In this document: one piece after another, positions 55,053-63,974 of the stretch | How the letters are laid out: each line of letters begins with the position of its first letter | Numbering within the stretch: the first letter of the stretch is position 1 | NCBI RefSeq assembly: GCF_000422485.1 | Contig: NZ_AULW01000015.1 | Span: 233,126 to 297,125, forward strand | DNA length: 64,000 nucleotides | Direction: 5' to 3' | Origin: Paenibacillus pasadenensis DSM 19293 | GTDB lineage: Bacteria; Bacillota; Bacilli; Paenibacillales; Paenibacillaceae | Position numbers and translations under genes: made by a program | The notes under the pieces: model-generated | The model's input: only the letters and a program-made list of their open reading frames with translations | What the model was told of the DNA's origin: nothing | Database searches by the model: none

Positions 55053-55654
55053 TGCTCGTCTCCTCCTTCTATGCTTGCCGCTTCGCCGCCGGAACGGTGG
55101 ATCATGAACTGGCCTTCGAACACCAGCTCGTCCCCGACGTAGGAAAACACCTCGACCTTGGCCTTGCTGCGCTGCCCGGCCCGGCGCACGTACGCCTTGG
55201 CGATGCACTTCTCTCCGAGGCGGACCGGCCGCAGGAAGCGGATGTCCGCCGTCGCGGTCAGCGCGACCTCGTCGTTGATGACGGCGACGGCAAGCGAGTT
55301 CGCCTGCGCGAACAGATGATGTCCCCGCGCGATGCCGCTGCGGGAGAAGGCATGCTCCTCCCCGATCTCGAAAATCGAGATGCCGCTGCGGTCAAGCTGC
55401 AGATCGACGATCTCGCCGATCACCTCGTCGGCCTGCAGCGAGCGGATCGGATCGTACGAGCGCTCCGCCATCAGCTTGAGCCGCTCGCGAAGCTCGGGTA
55501 TGCCGAGCTCCATCCGATCCAGGCGGACCGTCTGGATGCTTACTTTGAGCAGGCGGGTCAGCTCGCGGTCCGTCATGAAGGGATTGTCCTCCATATGCTT
55601 CAGTAGCTGCTGATGCCGCTGCTTTTTCGGAAGGCGTTCGATGACCTGCACCAC
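55049..55654 (-). CDS. fapR: Fatty acid/phospholipid synthesis repressor FapR
   Basis: FapR represses lipid synthesis genes and is released by malonyl-CoA. The N-terminal HTH is in FMTDRELTRLLKVSIQTVRL DR-type sequence, followed by the helix around IPELRERLKLMAERS and the hotdog ligand domain (SGIARGHHLFAQANSLAVAV, ATADIRFLRPVRLGEKCIAK). Only GTG codons are available at the expected start, at 55654 and 55651; AAGG lies 6 bases before the first. About 201 aa. It is probably autoregulated through the adjacent palindrome. Confidence 0.95.
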   Translation of the reverse strand: MVQVIERLPKKQRHQQLLKHMEDNPFMTDRELTRLLKVSIQTVRLDRMELGIPELRERLKLMAERSYDPIRSLQADEVIGEIVDLQLDRSGISIFEIGEEHAFSRSGIARGHHLFAQANSLAVAVINDEVALTATADIRFLRPVRLGEKCIAKAYVRRAGQRSKAKVEVFSYVGDELVFEGQFMIHRSGGEAASIEGGDEH

Positions 55655-55686
55655 CTTTAACCTTAACCTATGCACGATTCCGAAGT

Positions 55687-55703
55687 TTAACACCTGGTAC
55701 CAA
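55687..55703 (-). promoter_or_regulatory. FapR operator-like palindrome
   Basis: TTGGTACC-A-GGTGTTAA is a 17-bp imperfect palindrome whose halves (TTGGTACC and TTAACACC) resemble the TTAGTACC half-site of known FapR operators. It starts 3 bases after the fapR -10 box, over the expected transcription start, the usual place for autorepression. Confidence 0.72.
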
Positions 55704-55706
55704 TTC

Positions 55707-55735
55707 AGTATAGTAGAATTGCCCCCGGCCCGCAA
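55707..55735 (-). promoter_or_regulatory. Sigma-A promoter of the fapR-fab operon
   Basis: The minus strand reads TTGCGG, 17 bases, TATACT (5 of 6). The palindrome follows at once, and the rpmF terminator lies just upstream, isolating the operon. Confidence 0.68.
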
Positions 55736-55739
55736 ACCC

Positions 55740-55768
55740 AAAAAAAACGCCCGCCGGAATGGCGGGCG
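55740..55768 (-). terminator. Terminator of yceD-rpmF
   Basis: A perfect 8-bp stem (CGCCCGCC with GGCGGGCG), 5-base loop and eight T on the minus strand, 30 bases after the rpmF stop. Confidence 0.94.
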
Positions 55769-55798
55769 CTTCGGTTCCCCCGAAGGGACGGAAGAGGA

Positions 55799-55972
55799 CT
55801 ATTGGGAAATAACCTCTTTGGTTTTGTAGTATCCGCAAACTTTGCAAACATGGTGAGCCAGCTTGAGCTCTCCGCACTGCTCGCACTTCACCATGCCCGG
55901 CACAGTCAGCTTGAAGTGCGTGCGGCGTTTGTCGCGGCGGGTCTTGGACGTTCTGCGTTGTGGTACTGCCAT
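55799..55972 (-). CDS. rpmF: 50S ribosomal protein L32
   Basis: L32 is a small zinc-ribbon protein of the large subunit. The 57 aa translation begins [20 protein letters not shown], continues LTVPGMV, and has the two Cys pairs CEQCG and CKVCG that bind zinc, so it is the zinc-type form. ATG 55972 follows GGAGGTG. It lies 50 bases after yceD, the usual pair in most bacteria. Confidence 0.97.
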   Translation of the reverse strand: MAVPQRRTSKTRRDKRRTHFKLTVPGMVKCEQCGELKLAHHVCKVCGYYKTKEVISQ

Positions 55973-56022
55973 TGTCTAACACCTCCTTCAAAGATCGGCG
56001 TTGCCTCAATCATGAGCCGCTT

Positions 56023-56526
56023 CTACTCCAGCAGCTTTTTAAGCGCCTCGAACCGGGGATCGATGACATCCCTGGAACAGCCGCATGATTGCTCGTTCAG
56101 GTTGGTTCCGCAATCCGGGCAAAGCCCCTTGCAGTCGTCGCTGCAGAGCGGCGCCATCGGCAGGTAGATGAGCAGGGTGCCCTCCACGTAAGGCTGAAGG
56201 TCGACCTTGTCCTCTGCGACGAGGATGAGGTCCTCGTCCGCCTCCGGATCCTTCACCATCGAGGCGAGCGCGAAACGCTCCTCGATCGGAATGCTCAGAT
56301 GCTCCTCCACCGGCTCCAGGCAGCGCGAGCAGACCATCGTCAGATCGGCGCGAAGCTCTCCGGTCACCTGCGCCGTGCCCTCGTAGGGCCCGACGTCAAG
56401 CTCCACGGACATAGGCTTGGCCGCAACGACGTCCTTGCGATCCTGCAGCAGCTCGGTTACATCCAGCTTCTCGCGGAAGCTGGGCTCCTGTCCTTTGGAC
56501 ACGACTTCCATGACACGAAATTCCAT
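56023..56526 (-). CDS. DUF177/YceD family protein (YlbN)
   Basis: YceD-family proteins are needed for normal 23S rRNA maturation in several species and are encoded with L32. The 167 aa protein contains CSRCLEPVEEHLSIPIEERF and a Cys-rich end CSDDCKGLCPDCGTNLNEQS, likely a zinc site. ATG 56526 (MEFRVMEVV) has GGAG 7 bases upstream. A near-consensus promoter drives yceD-rpmF. Confidence 0.92.
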   Translation of the reverse strand: MEFRVMEVVSKGQEPSFREKLDVTELLQDRKDVVAAKPMSVELDVGPYEGTAQVTGELRADLTMVCSRCLEPVEEHLSIPIEERFALASMVKDPEADEDLILVAEDKVDLQPYVEGTLLIYLPMAPLCSDDCKGLCPDCGTNLNEQSCGCSRDVIDPRFEALKKLLE

Positions 56527-56552
56527 AAGATCACTCCAAACAAACAAAATTT

Positions 56553-56582
56553 ATTATATCGAGCTTGGAAGCCTTTTGTCAA
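56553..56582 (-). promoter_or_regulatory. Strong sigma-A promoter of yceD-rpmF
   Basis: TTGACA and TATAAT are both perfect, with an 18-base spacer, on the minus strand. It is the best promoter in the window, fitting a ribosomal protein operon. Confidence 0.9.
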
Positions 56583-56619
56583 CCAAATCTCCTTGTCATT
56601 CACCGCTTCGTTCCGCCCG

Positions 56620-56628
56620 TGCTATAGT
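56620..56628 (+). promoter_or_regulatory. Extended -10 promoter of tmcAL
   Basis: TGCTATAGT: a TG-extended -10 (TATAGT, 5 of 6), about 36 bases before the tmcAL ATG. A weak -35 (TTCACC) lies 18 bases upstream. It is back to back with the yceD promoter. Confidence 0.55.
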
Positions 56629-56663
56629 AGGGATGAAAACGCTGACCGAAGCGAGGTGCAAGG

Positions 56664-57908
56664 ATGCGGACCGTAGGCCTTATCGTCGAGTATAACCCGT
56701 TTCACCATGGCCATGCCTATCATCTTCAAAAATCGAAGGAAGCCGCCGGCGCCGAAGCGTCCGTCGCCGTCATGAGCGGCAGCTTCCTGCAGCGCGGCGA
56801 GCCCGCGCTCATGGACAAGTGGGCCCGGACCCGCACCGCCCTCGAAGGCGGCATCGACCTCGTGCTCGAGCTGCCGCTCGCCTATGCCGTGCAGCCGGCC
56901 GAATGGTTCGCCTACGGCGCCGTCTGGACGCTCGAGGCGACAGGCGTCGTCGACGCGTTCTGCTTCGGCAGCGAGACCGGCGAGCTGGCGCCGCTGCGCG
57001 CTGCCGCCCGCTTGCTCGCGGAGGAGCCGGAATCGTTTCGCGCGGCGCTGGCGTCCGGCCTGGAGCGAGGGCTCCCGTATCCGTCCGCGTACTCCGCCGC
57101 GGCCGCCGAACTGCTGCGCCGGGACGGCGGCGCGGAGTTCCCGCCGCTCGCGGCGGAGCAGCTCGCGCAGCCGAACATGACGCTCGGCCTGCATTATCTG
57201 CTTGCGCTCGAGCGGCTCGGCGGCCGCATGGAGCCGCTTACGATCCGCCGCGAAGGGGCCGGCTACCATGACGAGGCCGGCAGCGGCTCGATCGCCAGCG
57301 CGACCGCGATCCGCCGCATGCTGGAGCAGGGCGGCGGCGCGGCCGGCATCGCGCGCTACGTGCCGGCGTCCACGCTGCGCGTCGTGGAGGAGCAGCTCGC
57401 CGCCGGCGAGGCGCCGCGCCGCTGGGACGACTACTTTCCGCAGCTGCTGCACCGGCTGCTCGTCGAGCCGCCCGCCTCGCTCGCAGGCACGCTCGGCTTC
57501 GGCGAAGGACTGGAGCGGCGGATCGCCGCCCAGCTCGCGGCGCTGCCGGAGCTCGGCTTCGAGCCGCTGCTCGCCGCCGTCAAGACGAAGCGCTATACGC
57601 GCACGCGGCTGCAGCGCGCGCTGCTCGGCGTGCTGCTGAACCTGCGCGCCGCGGAGCTCGGCCGCGAGCGCCTGGCGGCCGGCCCCGGCTACATCCGCGT
57701 GCTCGGCTTCACGCCGCGCGGCCAGCAGCTGCTCGCGCGCATGCGGCGCGAGGCGTCGGCGCCTGTGCTGACCAGCGCCGCGCGGGCGGACGGGCTGCCG
57801 CTGCTGGAGCTGGACGTCCGCGGCACGGCGGTGCATGCCGCAGGCGGCGGCAGCCGCGACCCGAGGCGGCTGCTGCGCGACTATTACGAGCCGCCGATCC
57901 GCCTGTAG
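56664..57908 (+). CDS. tmcAL: tRNA(Met) cytidine acetate ligase TmcAL (YlbM)
   Basis: TmcAL makes N4-acetylcytidine at the wobble base of elongator tRNA-Met using acetate and ATP. The nucleotidyl-transferase motif GLIVEYNPFHHGH is at residues 5-17, with AVMSGSFLQRGEPAL and the KWARTRTALEGGIDLVLELP segment. Conserved RRYTR-type sequence is seen in KTKRYTRTRLQRALLGVLL. Length is 414 aa, normal. Codon third positions are almost all G/C. The stop codon lies in the first copy of a 39-bp tandem repeat. It diverges from yceD. Confidence 0.95.
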   Translation: MRTVGLIVEYNPFHHGHAYHLQKSKEAAGAEASVAVMSGSFLQRGEPALMDKWARTRTALEGGIDLVLELPLAYAVQPAEWFAYGAVWTLEATGVVDAFCFGSETGELAPLRAAARLLAEEPESFRAALASGLERGLPYPSAYSAAAAELLRRDGGAEFPPLAAEQLAQPNMTLGLHYLLALERLGGRMEPLTIRREGAGYHDEAGSGSIASATAIRRMLEQGGGAAGIARYVPASTLRVVEEQLAAGEAPRRWDDYFPQLLHRLLVEPPASLAGTLGFGEGLERRIAAQLAALPELGFEPLLAAVKTKRYTRTRLQRALLGVLLNLRAAELGRERLAAGPGYIRVLGFTPRGQQLLARMRREASAPVLTSAARADGLPLLELDVRGTAVHAAGGGSRDPRRLLRDYYEPPIRL

Positions 57909-58009
57909 CCGCTGGCGCTCGAAGATCCGCAGCCGATCCGCCCGTAGCCGCTGGCGCTCGAAGATCCGCAGCCGATCCGCCTGCAGCCGCTGGCGCTCGA
58001 AGATTCGCC
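57893..58009. repeat. 39-bp tandem repeat, three copies, over the tmcAL stop codon
   Basis: Copies at 57893-57931, 57932-57970 and 57971-58009 share the unit that begins GCCGATCCGCCTGTAGCC. Copy 2 differs from copy 1 at one base; copy 3 at a few. The unit is 13 codons and copy 1 carries the last codons and TAG of tmcAL. The remaining bases to 58139 hold nothing I recognise. Confidence 0.92.
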
Positions 58010-58139
58010 GCGGCCATGCGCCGGCTGCCTTCCCAGCCGTCCGGCCGCGGCGGCGGGATTCAGCGGCGGCTCCGGATCGTCCGCTGATCGCCGTCCGGCT
58101 GCTGCCTGCCGCGAGCGGACCGGAAACAGCCGGCGTTCC

Positions 58140-58994
58140 CTACGGCCGCGGCTGCAGCAGGGCGACCGCCTCGGCGAGCGTGTCCGCGCCGACGACGCGC
58201 ATCCGCCCGCCGGCGCGCCGCGCCGCTTTTTCCGCCTCGCCCGCCTCCGCCTTCGGCGCGACGAACAGGCCGGCTCCCGCTTCCGCGGCCGCCTGGGCCT
58301 TGCGGGCGACGCCGCCGACCGCTCCGATGCGGCCGGCGGCGTCGATCGTGCCGGTGCCCGCGATGCGGCGGCCGCCGAGCAGCTCCGCATCGGGCGTCAG
58401 CCGATCGTACAGCGACAGCGCCGCCATCAGCCCGGCGGACGGTCCGCCCGCTGCGGCCGCGCCGAGCCATAGCGGCTCCCGGCCTCCGTCCGCGAGCCGC
58501 AGGCCGGACGGCTGGGAGCCGGCTTTTTCCGCCTCTCGCTCCGACGTCCCGGCCTCACCCTCCGCCTCGACCACCTCCCGCTTCGCCTCGTCGGCCGCCG
58601 CTCTCGCCGCCAAGAGCAGCGCTTGCCGCATCGCTTCCTCCATCCGTATCCGGTAAGCCTCCTCCGACGCCCCGCCGAGCACCGAACGCACGCTCAGCGC
58701 GTCTCCGCGCCCCATCAGCTCGGCGTACGCCGCCTCCAGCAAGCTCGCCCGCTCCAGCTTGACCGCCGTATACAGCCAAGCCGGACCCGTCGCGGCGGCA
58801 GCAGCTTCGGCCTCGCGCCCCTCCATGGCCGCTCCGACCTGGATCAGCGGCGCGGCATTCCGCGCGAATCCAGCCGTCTGCACGTAATACGGCCGCGGCA
58901 GCGCCGCCGCCGCGACGAATCCGGCCAGCGCCAGCGCGGGCAGCCAGCAGCGGATCGACGCCCGCGGCGCAAGGCCCGTCCTTTTTTCCCGCAT
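58140..58994 (-). CDS. YlbL/SepM-like Lon-family serine protease lacking a PDZ domain
   Basis: The 284 aa product has an N-terminal membrane helix (about 15-33) followed by PYYVQTAG, as in YlbL. The C-terminal S16 (Lon) catalytic region has the Ser motif GGPSAGLMAALSLYDRLTPD, GTGTIDAAGRIGAVGG and the Lys in GGVARKAQAAAEAGAG. Between them YlbL normally has a PDZ domain; here there is only an acidic linker (EVVEAEGEAGTSEREAEKAG). YlbL cleaves the division inhibitor YneA in B. subtilis. ATG 58994 follows GGAGG by 7 bases. It converges on tmcAL and diverges from ylbJ. Confidence 0.82.
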   Translation of the reverse strand: MREKRTGLAPRASIRCWLPALALAGFVAAAALPRPYYVQTAGFARNAAPLIQVGAAMEGREAEAAAAATGPAWLYTAVKLERASLLEAAYAELMGRGDALSVRSVLGGASEEAYRIRMEEAMRQALLLAARAAADEAKREVVEAEGEAGTSEREAEKAGSQPSGLRLADGGREPLWLGAAAAGGPSAGLMAALSLYDRLTPDAELLGGRRIAGTGTIDAAGRIGAVGGVARKAQAAAEAGAGLFVAPKAEAGEAEKAARRAGGRMRVVGADTLAEAVALLQPRP

Positions 58995-59089
58995 GCCTCC
59001 CCCTCCGCTCTCCCCGTTCTTCTAAGCCCGTCCGCCGATGCGTATACATACAGGAGCCTGCCCGTCCCAGATCGAAGGAGGACCGATCC

Positions 59090-60451
59090 ATGCTCCGTAC
59101 CCTCTTGACCGCCTGCGCCGCCATCCTCGTCGTCGCCGCCATCGTCGGCGGCACGTCCGAGGCGTTCCAGGCGTCGCTGTCCGGACTGTCGCTGTGGTGG
59201 AATTTCGTCTTCCCTGCCGTGCTTCCCTTTCTCGTGCTCGCCGAGCTCATGCTCGCCTTCGGCCTCGTCGACGGCCTCGGCGTGCTGCTGGCGCCGCTCA
59301 TGCGGCAGCTCCGCCTGCCCGGCTCGGCCGGCTGGGCGCTCGTCCAAGGCTGGACGAGCGGCTATCCGGCCGGCTCGAGCGCGGCGGCGCGGCTCGTCCG
59401 CTCGCAACGCCTCACTCCCGCGCAAGGACAGCGACTGCTGGCGCTCGTCCATTCGCCCAACCCGCTGTTCGTCATCGTCGTGCTCGGCGCGGGCTTCCTC
59501 CATCAGCCGCTGTTCGGGCTGCTGCTGCTGCCGCTGCTCTGGGCCGGCTCGCTGCTCGCCGCCTGGACGATGAGCCGACTCGCGCCGCTCTCGGCCGCGG
59601 AGACGAAGACGACAAGCGCGGACGGCGCGAGCGCGTCGGCCGCAGCCGCCGAGCCGAGCGGCTTGACAGGCGCCGGATCGCGGGACGCGTCCGGCTCCGA
59701 CCGCGAAGGGGCGCCGGCAGCTGAAGGCCCGCCCGCGCCAGTCGCGATGCGCCCGGCAGCGACCCGCGCCAGCCTCGCGGCCCGCGCCCTGCAAGCGGTC
59801 GAGGAAGGCCGCGCGCGCGACGGCCGCAGCTTCGGCAAAGCGCTCGGCGACGGCGTGAACGGCGCCGTCCAGCAGCTCATGGCGGCCGGCGGACTGATCA
59901 TCCTCGCCTCCGTGCTGCTGCGCCTGCTGCAGCCCCTGCTGCCTGCCGCCATCGCCGGCCCTGGACTGACCGCCGCCGCCGAGGCGCATCTTGGCGCGGC
60001 GGCGCTGGCCAGCTGGCATGCGCCGGAGCCCGCCTCGCTGCTGCAGGCGGCCGCGCTCGCCGCCGCGCTCGGCTGGGGCGGGCTGTGCGCCCTGCTGCAG
60101 GCGGGCGGAGCGGCGAGCGACAGCGGCCTGCGCCTGCTGCCGCTCGCCGGCTCGCGCCTGCTCGCCGCCGCTTATTCCGGCGGGCTCGCGCTGCTGCTGT
60201 GGCGGCCGCTGTCGTCGCTGGCCGGCTCGGCCGCTCCCGCCTTTGCCGGCGCGGACGGGGCGCCGCCCACGGGCTGGGCGGCCGGCGCCCAGCGGCTGCT
60301 CCAGGAGCCCGGCGCCTGGAGCGGCGTGCTGCGCGGAGCGCTGCTGCTGCAGCTGCCGCTCGCCGCAGCGCTCGTCTCGGCGCTGCTGCTGCTGTCGGCC
60401 GCTGCCGCGCTGGCTCTGCGCCTGCGGCGCTCCGCCCGCACCGAGGCGTGA
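59090..60451 (+). CDS. ylbJ: Sporulation integral membrane protein YlbJ
   Basis: YlbJ is a sporulation membrane protein of the nucleoside-transporter gate (SpmA/B-like) class; in B. subtilis it is needed for heat-resistant spores. The N-terminal half has membrane segments and WWNFVFPAVLPFLVLAELML, GWTSGYPAGSSAAARLVRSQ and HSPNPLFVIVVLGAGFLHQP, which are conserved. A hydrophilic Ala/Ser/Pro-rich insert (about 170-245) precedes a second hydrophobic half. Length 453 aa. ATG follows GGAGG. The presence of ylbJ supports a spore former. Confidence 0.9.
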   Translation: MLRTLLTACAAILVVAAIVGGTSEAFQASLSGLSLWWNFVFPAVLPFLVLAELMLAFGLVDGLGVLLAPLMRQLRLPGSAGWALVQGWTSGYPAGSSAAARLVRSQRLTPAQGQRLLALVHSPNPLFVIVVLGAGFLHQPLFGLLLLPLLWAGSLLAAWTMSRLAPLSAAETKTTSADGASASAAAAEPSGLTGAGSRDASGSDREGAPAAEGPPAPVAMRPAATRASLAARALQAVEEGRARDGRSFGKALGDGVNGAVQQLMAAGGLIILASVLLRLLQPLLPAAIAGPGLTAAAEAHLGAAALASWHAPEPASLLQAAALAAALGWGGLCALLQAGGAASDSGLRLLPLAGSRLLAAAYSGGLALLLWRPLSSLAGSAAPAFAGADGAPPTGWAAGAQRLLQEPGAWSGVLRGALLLQLPLAAALVSALLLLSAAAALALRLRRSARTEA

Positions 60452-60549
60452 GCGCCGGAGCGGCCCGGGCGATGCGGCGGCTCGACGACGTGGCGTCTCG
60501 TTCGTTCCACCTGCCCGTTTTGACGCGCGCAAGCTTCCCCGGCACGAAC

Positions 60550-61698
<1,149 letters not shown>

Positions 61699-61752
61699 CG
61701 TGGTCCGCTCCTCCTGTTGCTTGCGGCGAGTCGCCGCCAAAATGGCCTTCCT

Positions 61753-61761
61753 ATCGTACCA
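61753..61761 (-). promoter_or_regulatory. Extended -10 promoter of rsmD-coaD
   Basis: TGGTACGAT on the minus strand, a TG-extended -10, about 55 bases before the rsmD ATG, with TTTCAT at 18 bases as a weak -35. The rest of 61762-61908 holds nothing I recognise. Confidence 0.5.
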
Positions 61762-61909
61762 CAACCGCGGCGCGCGATGAAAGCGCTGGCCAAAGCCGCG
61801 GCGGGAGGCTCCGGGCCAGAGGTCCGCTCTGGCTGCGAAACGCTTGTCACCGGCCGCTTGCGGGCGGGCGACCGGCGGAATTTGTCCCTCCGTCCGCTTG
61901 ATTTTCCCC

Positions 61910-61938
61910 TTACCGGCCCTCCTGGACCGCCGGATAAT
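61910..61938 (+). promoter_or_regulatory. Possible promoter of the chitinase gene
   Basis: TTACCG, 17 bases, GATAAT (5 of 6). The start of transcription would be about 35 bases before the TTG start codon. The -35 is weak, which may indicate an activator or another sigma factor. Confidence 0.4.
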
Positions 61939-61978
61939 GGAAGGGAACTCATTTCCCTATCCGAAGGAGGAAAATCAT

Positions 61979-63817
61979 TTGACCCCAACCCGGTTCAAGC
62001 TGCCGCGCCGCCTCGCGGCCGCCTGCCTGTCCCTCGCGCTCGCGGCCGGCCTGAGCGCCGCCGCCCTGTCCGCGCCAAAAGCCGCCGAGGCCGCTCCGGC
62101 CGGCGGCTACAAGATCGTCGGCTACTGGCACAATTTCGACAACGGCTCCGGGTTCATCCGGCTGCGCGACGTCTCGCCCGACTTCGACGTGGTGAACGTC
62201 AGCTTCGCCGAGCCCGTCGGCGGCAGCTCGACCGGCAACATCGGCTTCGCTCCCTACAATTATACGGAAGCGGATTTCAAGGCCGACGTCGCTTATTTGA
62301 AAAGCCAAGGCAAAAAGGTGCTCATCTCGATCGGCGGCGCGAACGGACAGGTGCAGCTCGCTTCGACAGCCGCCCGCGACGCGTTCGTCAGCAGCGTCTC
62401 CGGCATCATCGACAAGTACGGCTTCGATGGCCTCGATGTCGATTTCGAAGGCCATTCGCTCTACCTGAACGCCGGCGACTCCGACTTCAAGAACCCGACC
62501 ACGCCGGTCATCGTCAACCTGATCAGCGCGCTCAAGACGATCGACGCCCGTTACGGCAGCGACAAGTTCGTGCTGACGATGGCTCCGGAGACGTTTTTCG
62601 TCCAGCTCGGCTATTCGTTCTACGGCGGCAGCTGCATCAGCTGCGACAGCCGCGCCGGCGCCTACCTGCCGGTCATCCACGCGACCCGCGACATCCTCGA
62701 CTGGCTGCAGGTGCAGAACTACAACTCCGGCCCGATCACCGGCCTGGACGACCAGTATCATACGATGGGCAATGCCGACTTCCACGTCGCCATGGCCGAC
62801 ATGCTGCTGACCGGCTTCCCCGTGGCCAAAAACGCCGCCAGCTTCTTCCCGCCGCTGCGTCAGGAGCAGGTTCTGCTCGGCCTGCCGGCGAACGGCAACG
62901 CGGGCGGCGGCTTCACCTCCGTCGCGGAGGTGCAGAAGGCGCTCGACGCGCTCATCAAGGGCCAGCAGCTGAGCACGTACAAGACGCGCGGCAGCTCGAC
63001 CGGCTATCCGAGCTTCGGCGGCCTCATGACCTGGTCGGTCAACTGGGATAAATTCAACGGCTTCGAATTTTCCAGGCAGCATCGCGCCTACCTGAACGCC
63101 ATCGCGCCGAGCGCGCCGGACACGCAGCCGCCGACCGCTCCGGCGAACGTCGTCTCGACCGCCAAAACGGCTTCGAGCGTGTCGCTCTCCTGGGGCGCAT
63201 CGACCGACAACCGCGGCGTAACGGGGTATGTCGTCTATTATGGCGGCAGCTCGCTGCAGACGTCCGGCACGTCGGCGACCGTCGCCGGCCTCACGGCCAA
63301 TACCGCCTACACGTTCACGGTCAAGGCGAAGGACGCCGCCGGCAACCTGTCCGCCGCCAGCGTTCCGCTCTCCGTCACGACGAGCGCGCCTTCCGCCGAT
63401 ACGACGCCGCCGACCGCTCCGGGCTCGCTCGCCGCGACCGCCAAGACGGCTTCAAGCGTCACGCTCGGCTGGAGCGCTTCGACCGACAACGTCGGCGTTA
63501 CGGGCTATGTCGTGACCTATGGATCGACGTCGGTGGAAACGGCTGCGACGAGGCTCGCCGTCACGGGCTTGTCGCCGTCGACCGCCTACACGTTTGCGGT
63601 CAAAGCCAAGGACGCCGCCGGCAACCTGTCCGCCGCCGCCTCGCTGACCGTGACGACGGACGCCGCTTCCGGCGCCCAGGCGTGGGCGGCCGGCGTCAGC
63701 TACAAGACCGGCGACCTCGTCACGTACGGCGGCAAGACGTACTCCTGCCGCCAGCCGCACACATCGCTGCAAGGCTGGGAGCCGCCGAACGTGCCGGCTC
63801 TGTGGCTGCTGAAGTAA
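61979..63817 (+). CDS. Secreted GH18 chitinase with two FnIII domains and a chitin-binding domain
   Basis: The enzyme should hydrolyse chitin outside the cell. A signal peptide (about 1-38) ends near SAPKAAEA. The GH18 domain (about 43-370) has SIGG and the catalytic motif DGLDVDFE with Glu157 as proton donor. Two near-identical FnIII domains (about 381-466 and 472-559) are followed by a CBM5/12-type domain (about 566-612, AWAAGVSYKTGDLVTYGGKT and W residues). The start is TTG 61979, 8 bases after AAGGAGG. Length 612 aa. It is independent of its housekeeping neighbours and may be an accessory gene. Confidence 0.95.
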   Translation: MTPTRFKLPRRLAAACLSLALAAGLSAAALSAPKAAEAAPAGGYKIVGYWHNFDNGSGFIRLRDVSPDFDVVNVSFAEPVGGSSTGNIGFAPYNYTEADFKADVAYLKSQGKKVLISIGGANGQVQLASTAARDAFVSSVSGIIDKYGFDGLDVDFEGHSLYLNAGDSDFKNPTTPVIVNLISALKTIDARYGSDKFVLTMAPETFFVQLGYSFYGGSCISCDSRAGAYLPVIHATRDILDWLQVQNYNSGPITGLDDQYHTMGNADFHVAMADMLLTGFPVAKNAASFFPPLRQEQVLLGLPANGNAGGGFTSVAEVQKALDALIKGQQLSTYKTRGSSTGYPSFGGLMTWSVNWDKFNGFEFSRQHRAYLNAIAPSAPDTQPPTAPANVVSTAKTASSVSLSWGASTDNRGVTGYVVYYGGSSLQTSGTSATVAGLTANTAYTFTVKAKDAAGNLSAASVPLSVTTSAPSADTTPPTAPGSLAATAKTASSVTLGWSASTDNVGVTGYVVTYGSTSVETAATRLAVTGLSPSTAYTFAVKAKDAAGNLSAAASLTVTTDAASGAQAWAAGVSYKTGDLVTYGGKTYSCRQPHTSLQGWEPPNVPALWLLK

Positions 63818-63933
63818 GAGCTGAGCTGAACCGGACGACGCGGCGGAAACCGGCCCGGCCAGCGCGTGATGCGGGCTGACGCGGCAACGTAAGGATGCCG
63901 TCGCCGACGCGGGTTGCCGCTCAAATAGCCAAT

Positions 63934-63974
63934 AAGGCGAAGCCGAGAGCATGCTCTCGGCTTCGCCTTTTTTT
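63934..63974 (+). terminator. Terminator downstream of the chitinase gene
   Basis: A 36-base perfect palindrome (AAGGCGAAGCCGAGAGC and its complement) is followed by TTTTT. It lies about 115 bases after the stop; nothing else is recognisable from 63818, except a small GGCACT/AGTGCC hairpin at 63983-63997. Confidence 0.93.

Noticed and set aside
57893..58009. CRISPR array
   Set aside because: The copies are directly adjacent with no spacers and no cas genes are nearby.
57835..58656. Plus-strand open frame through the 39-bp repeats
   Set aside because: The repeated RWRSKIRS peptide is only a reading of the repeat; the remainder is antisense to the YlbL-like gene and has no ribosome site.
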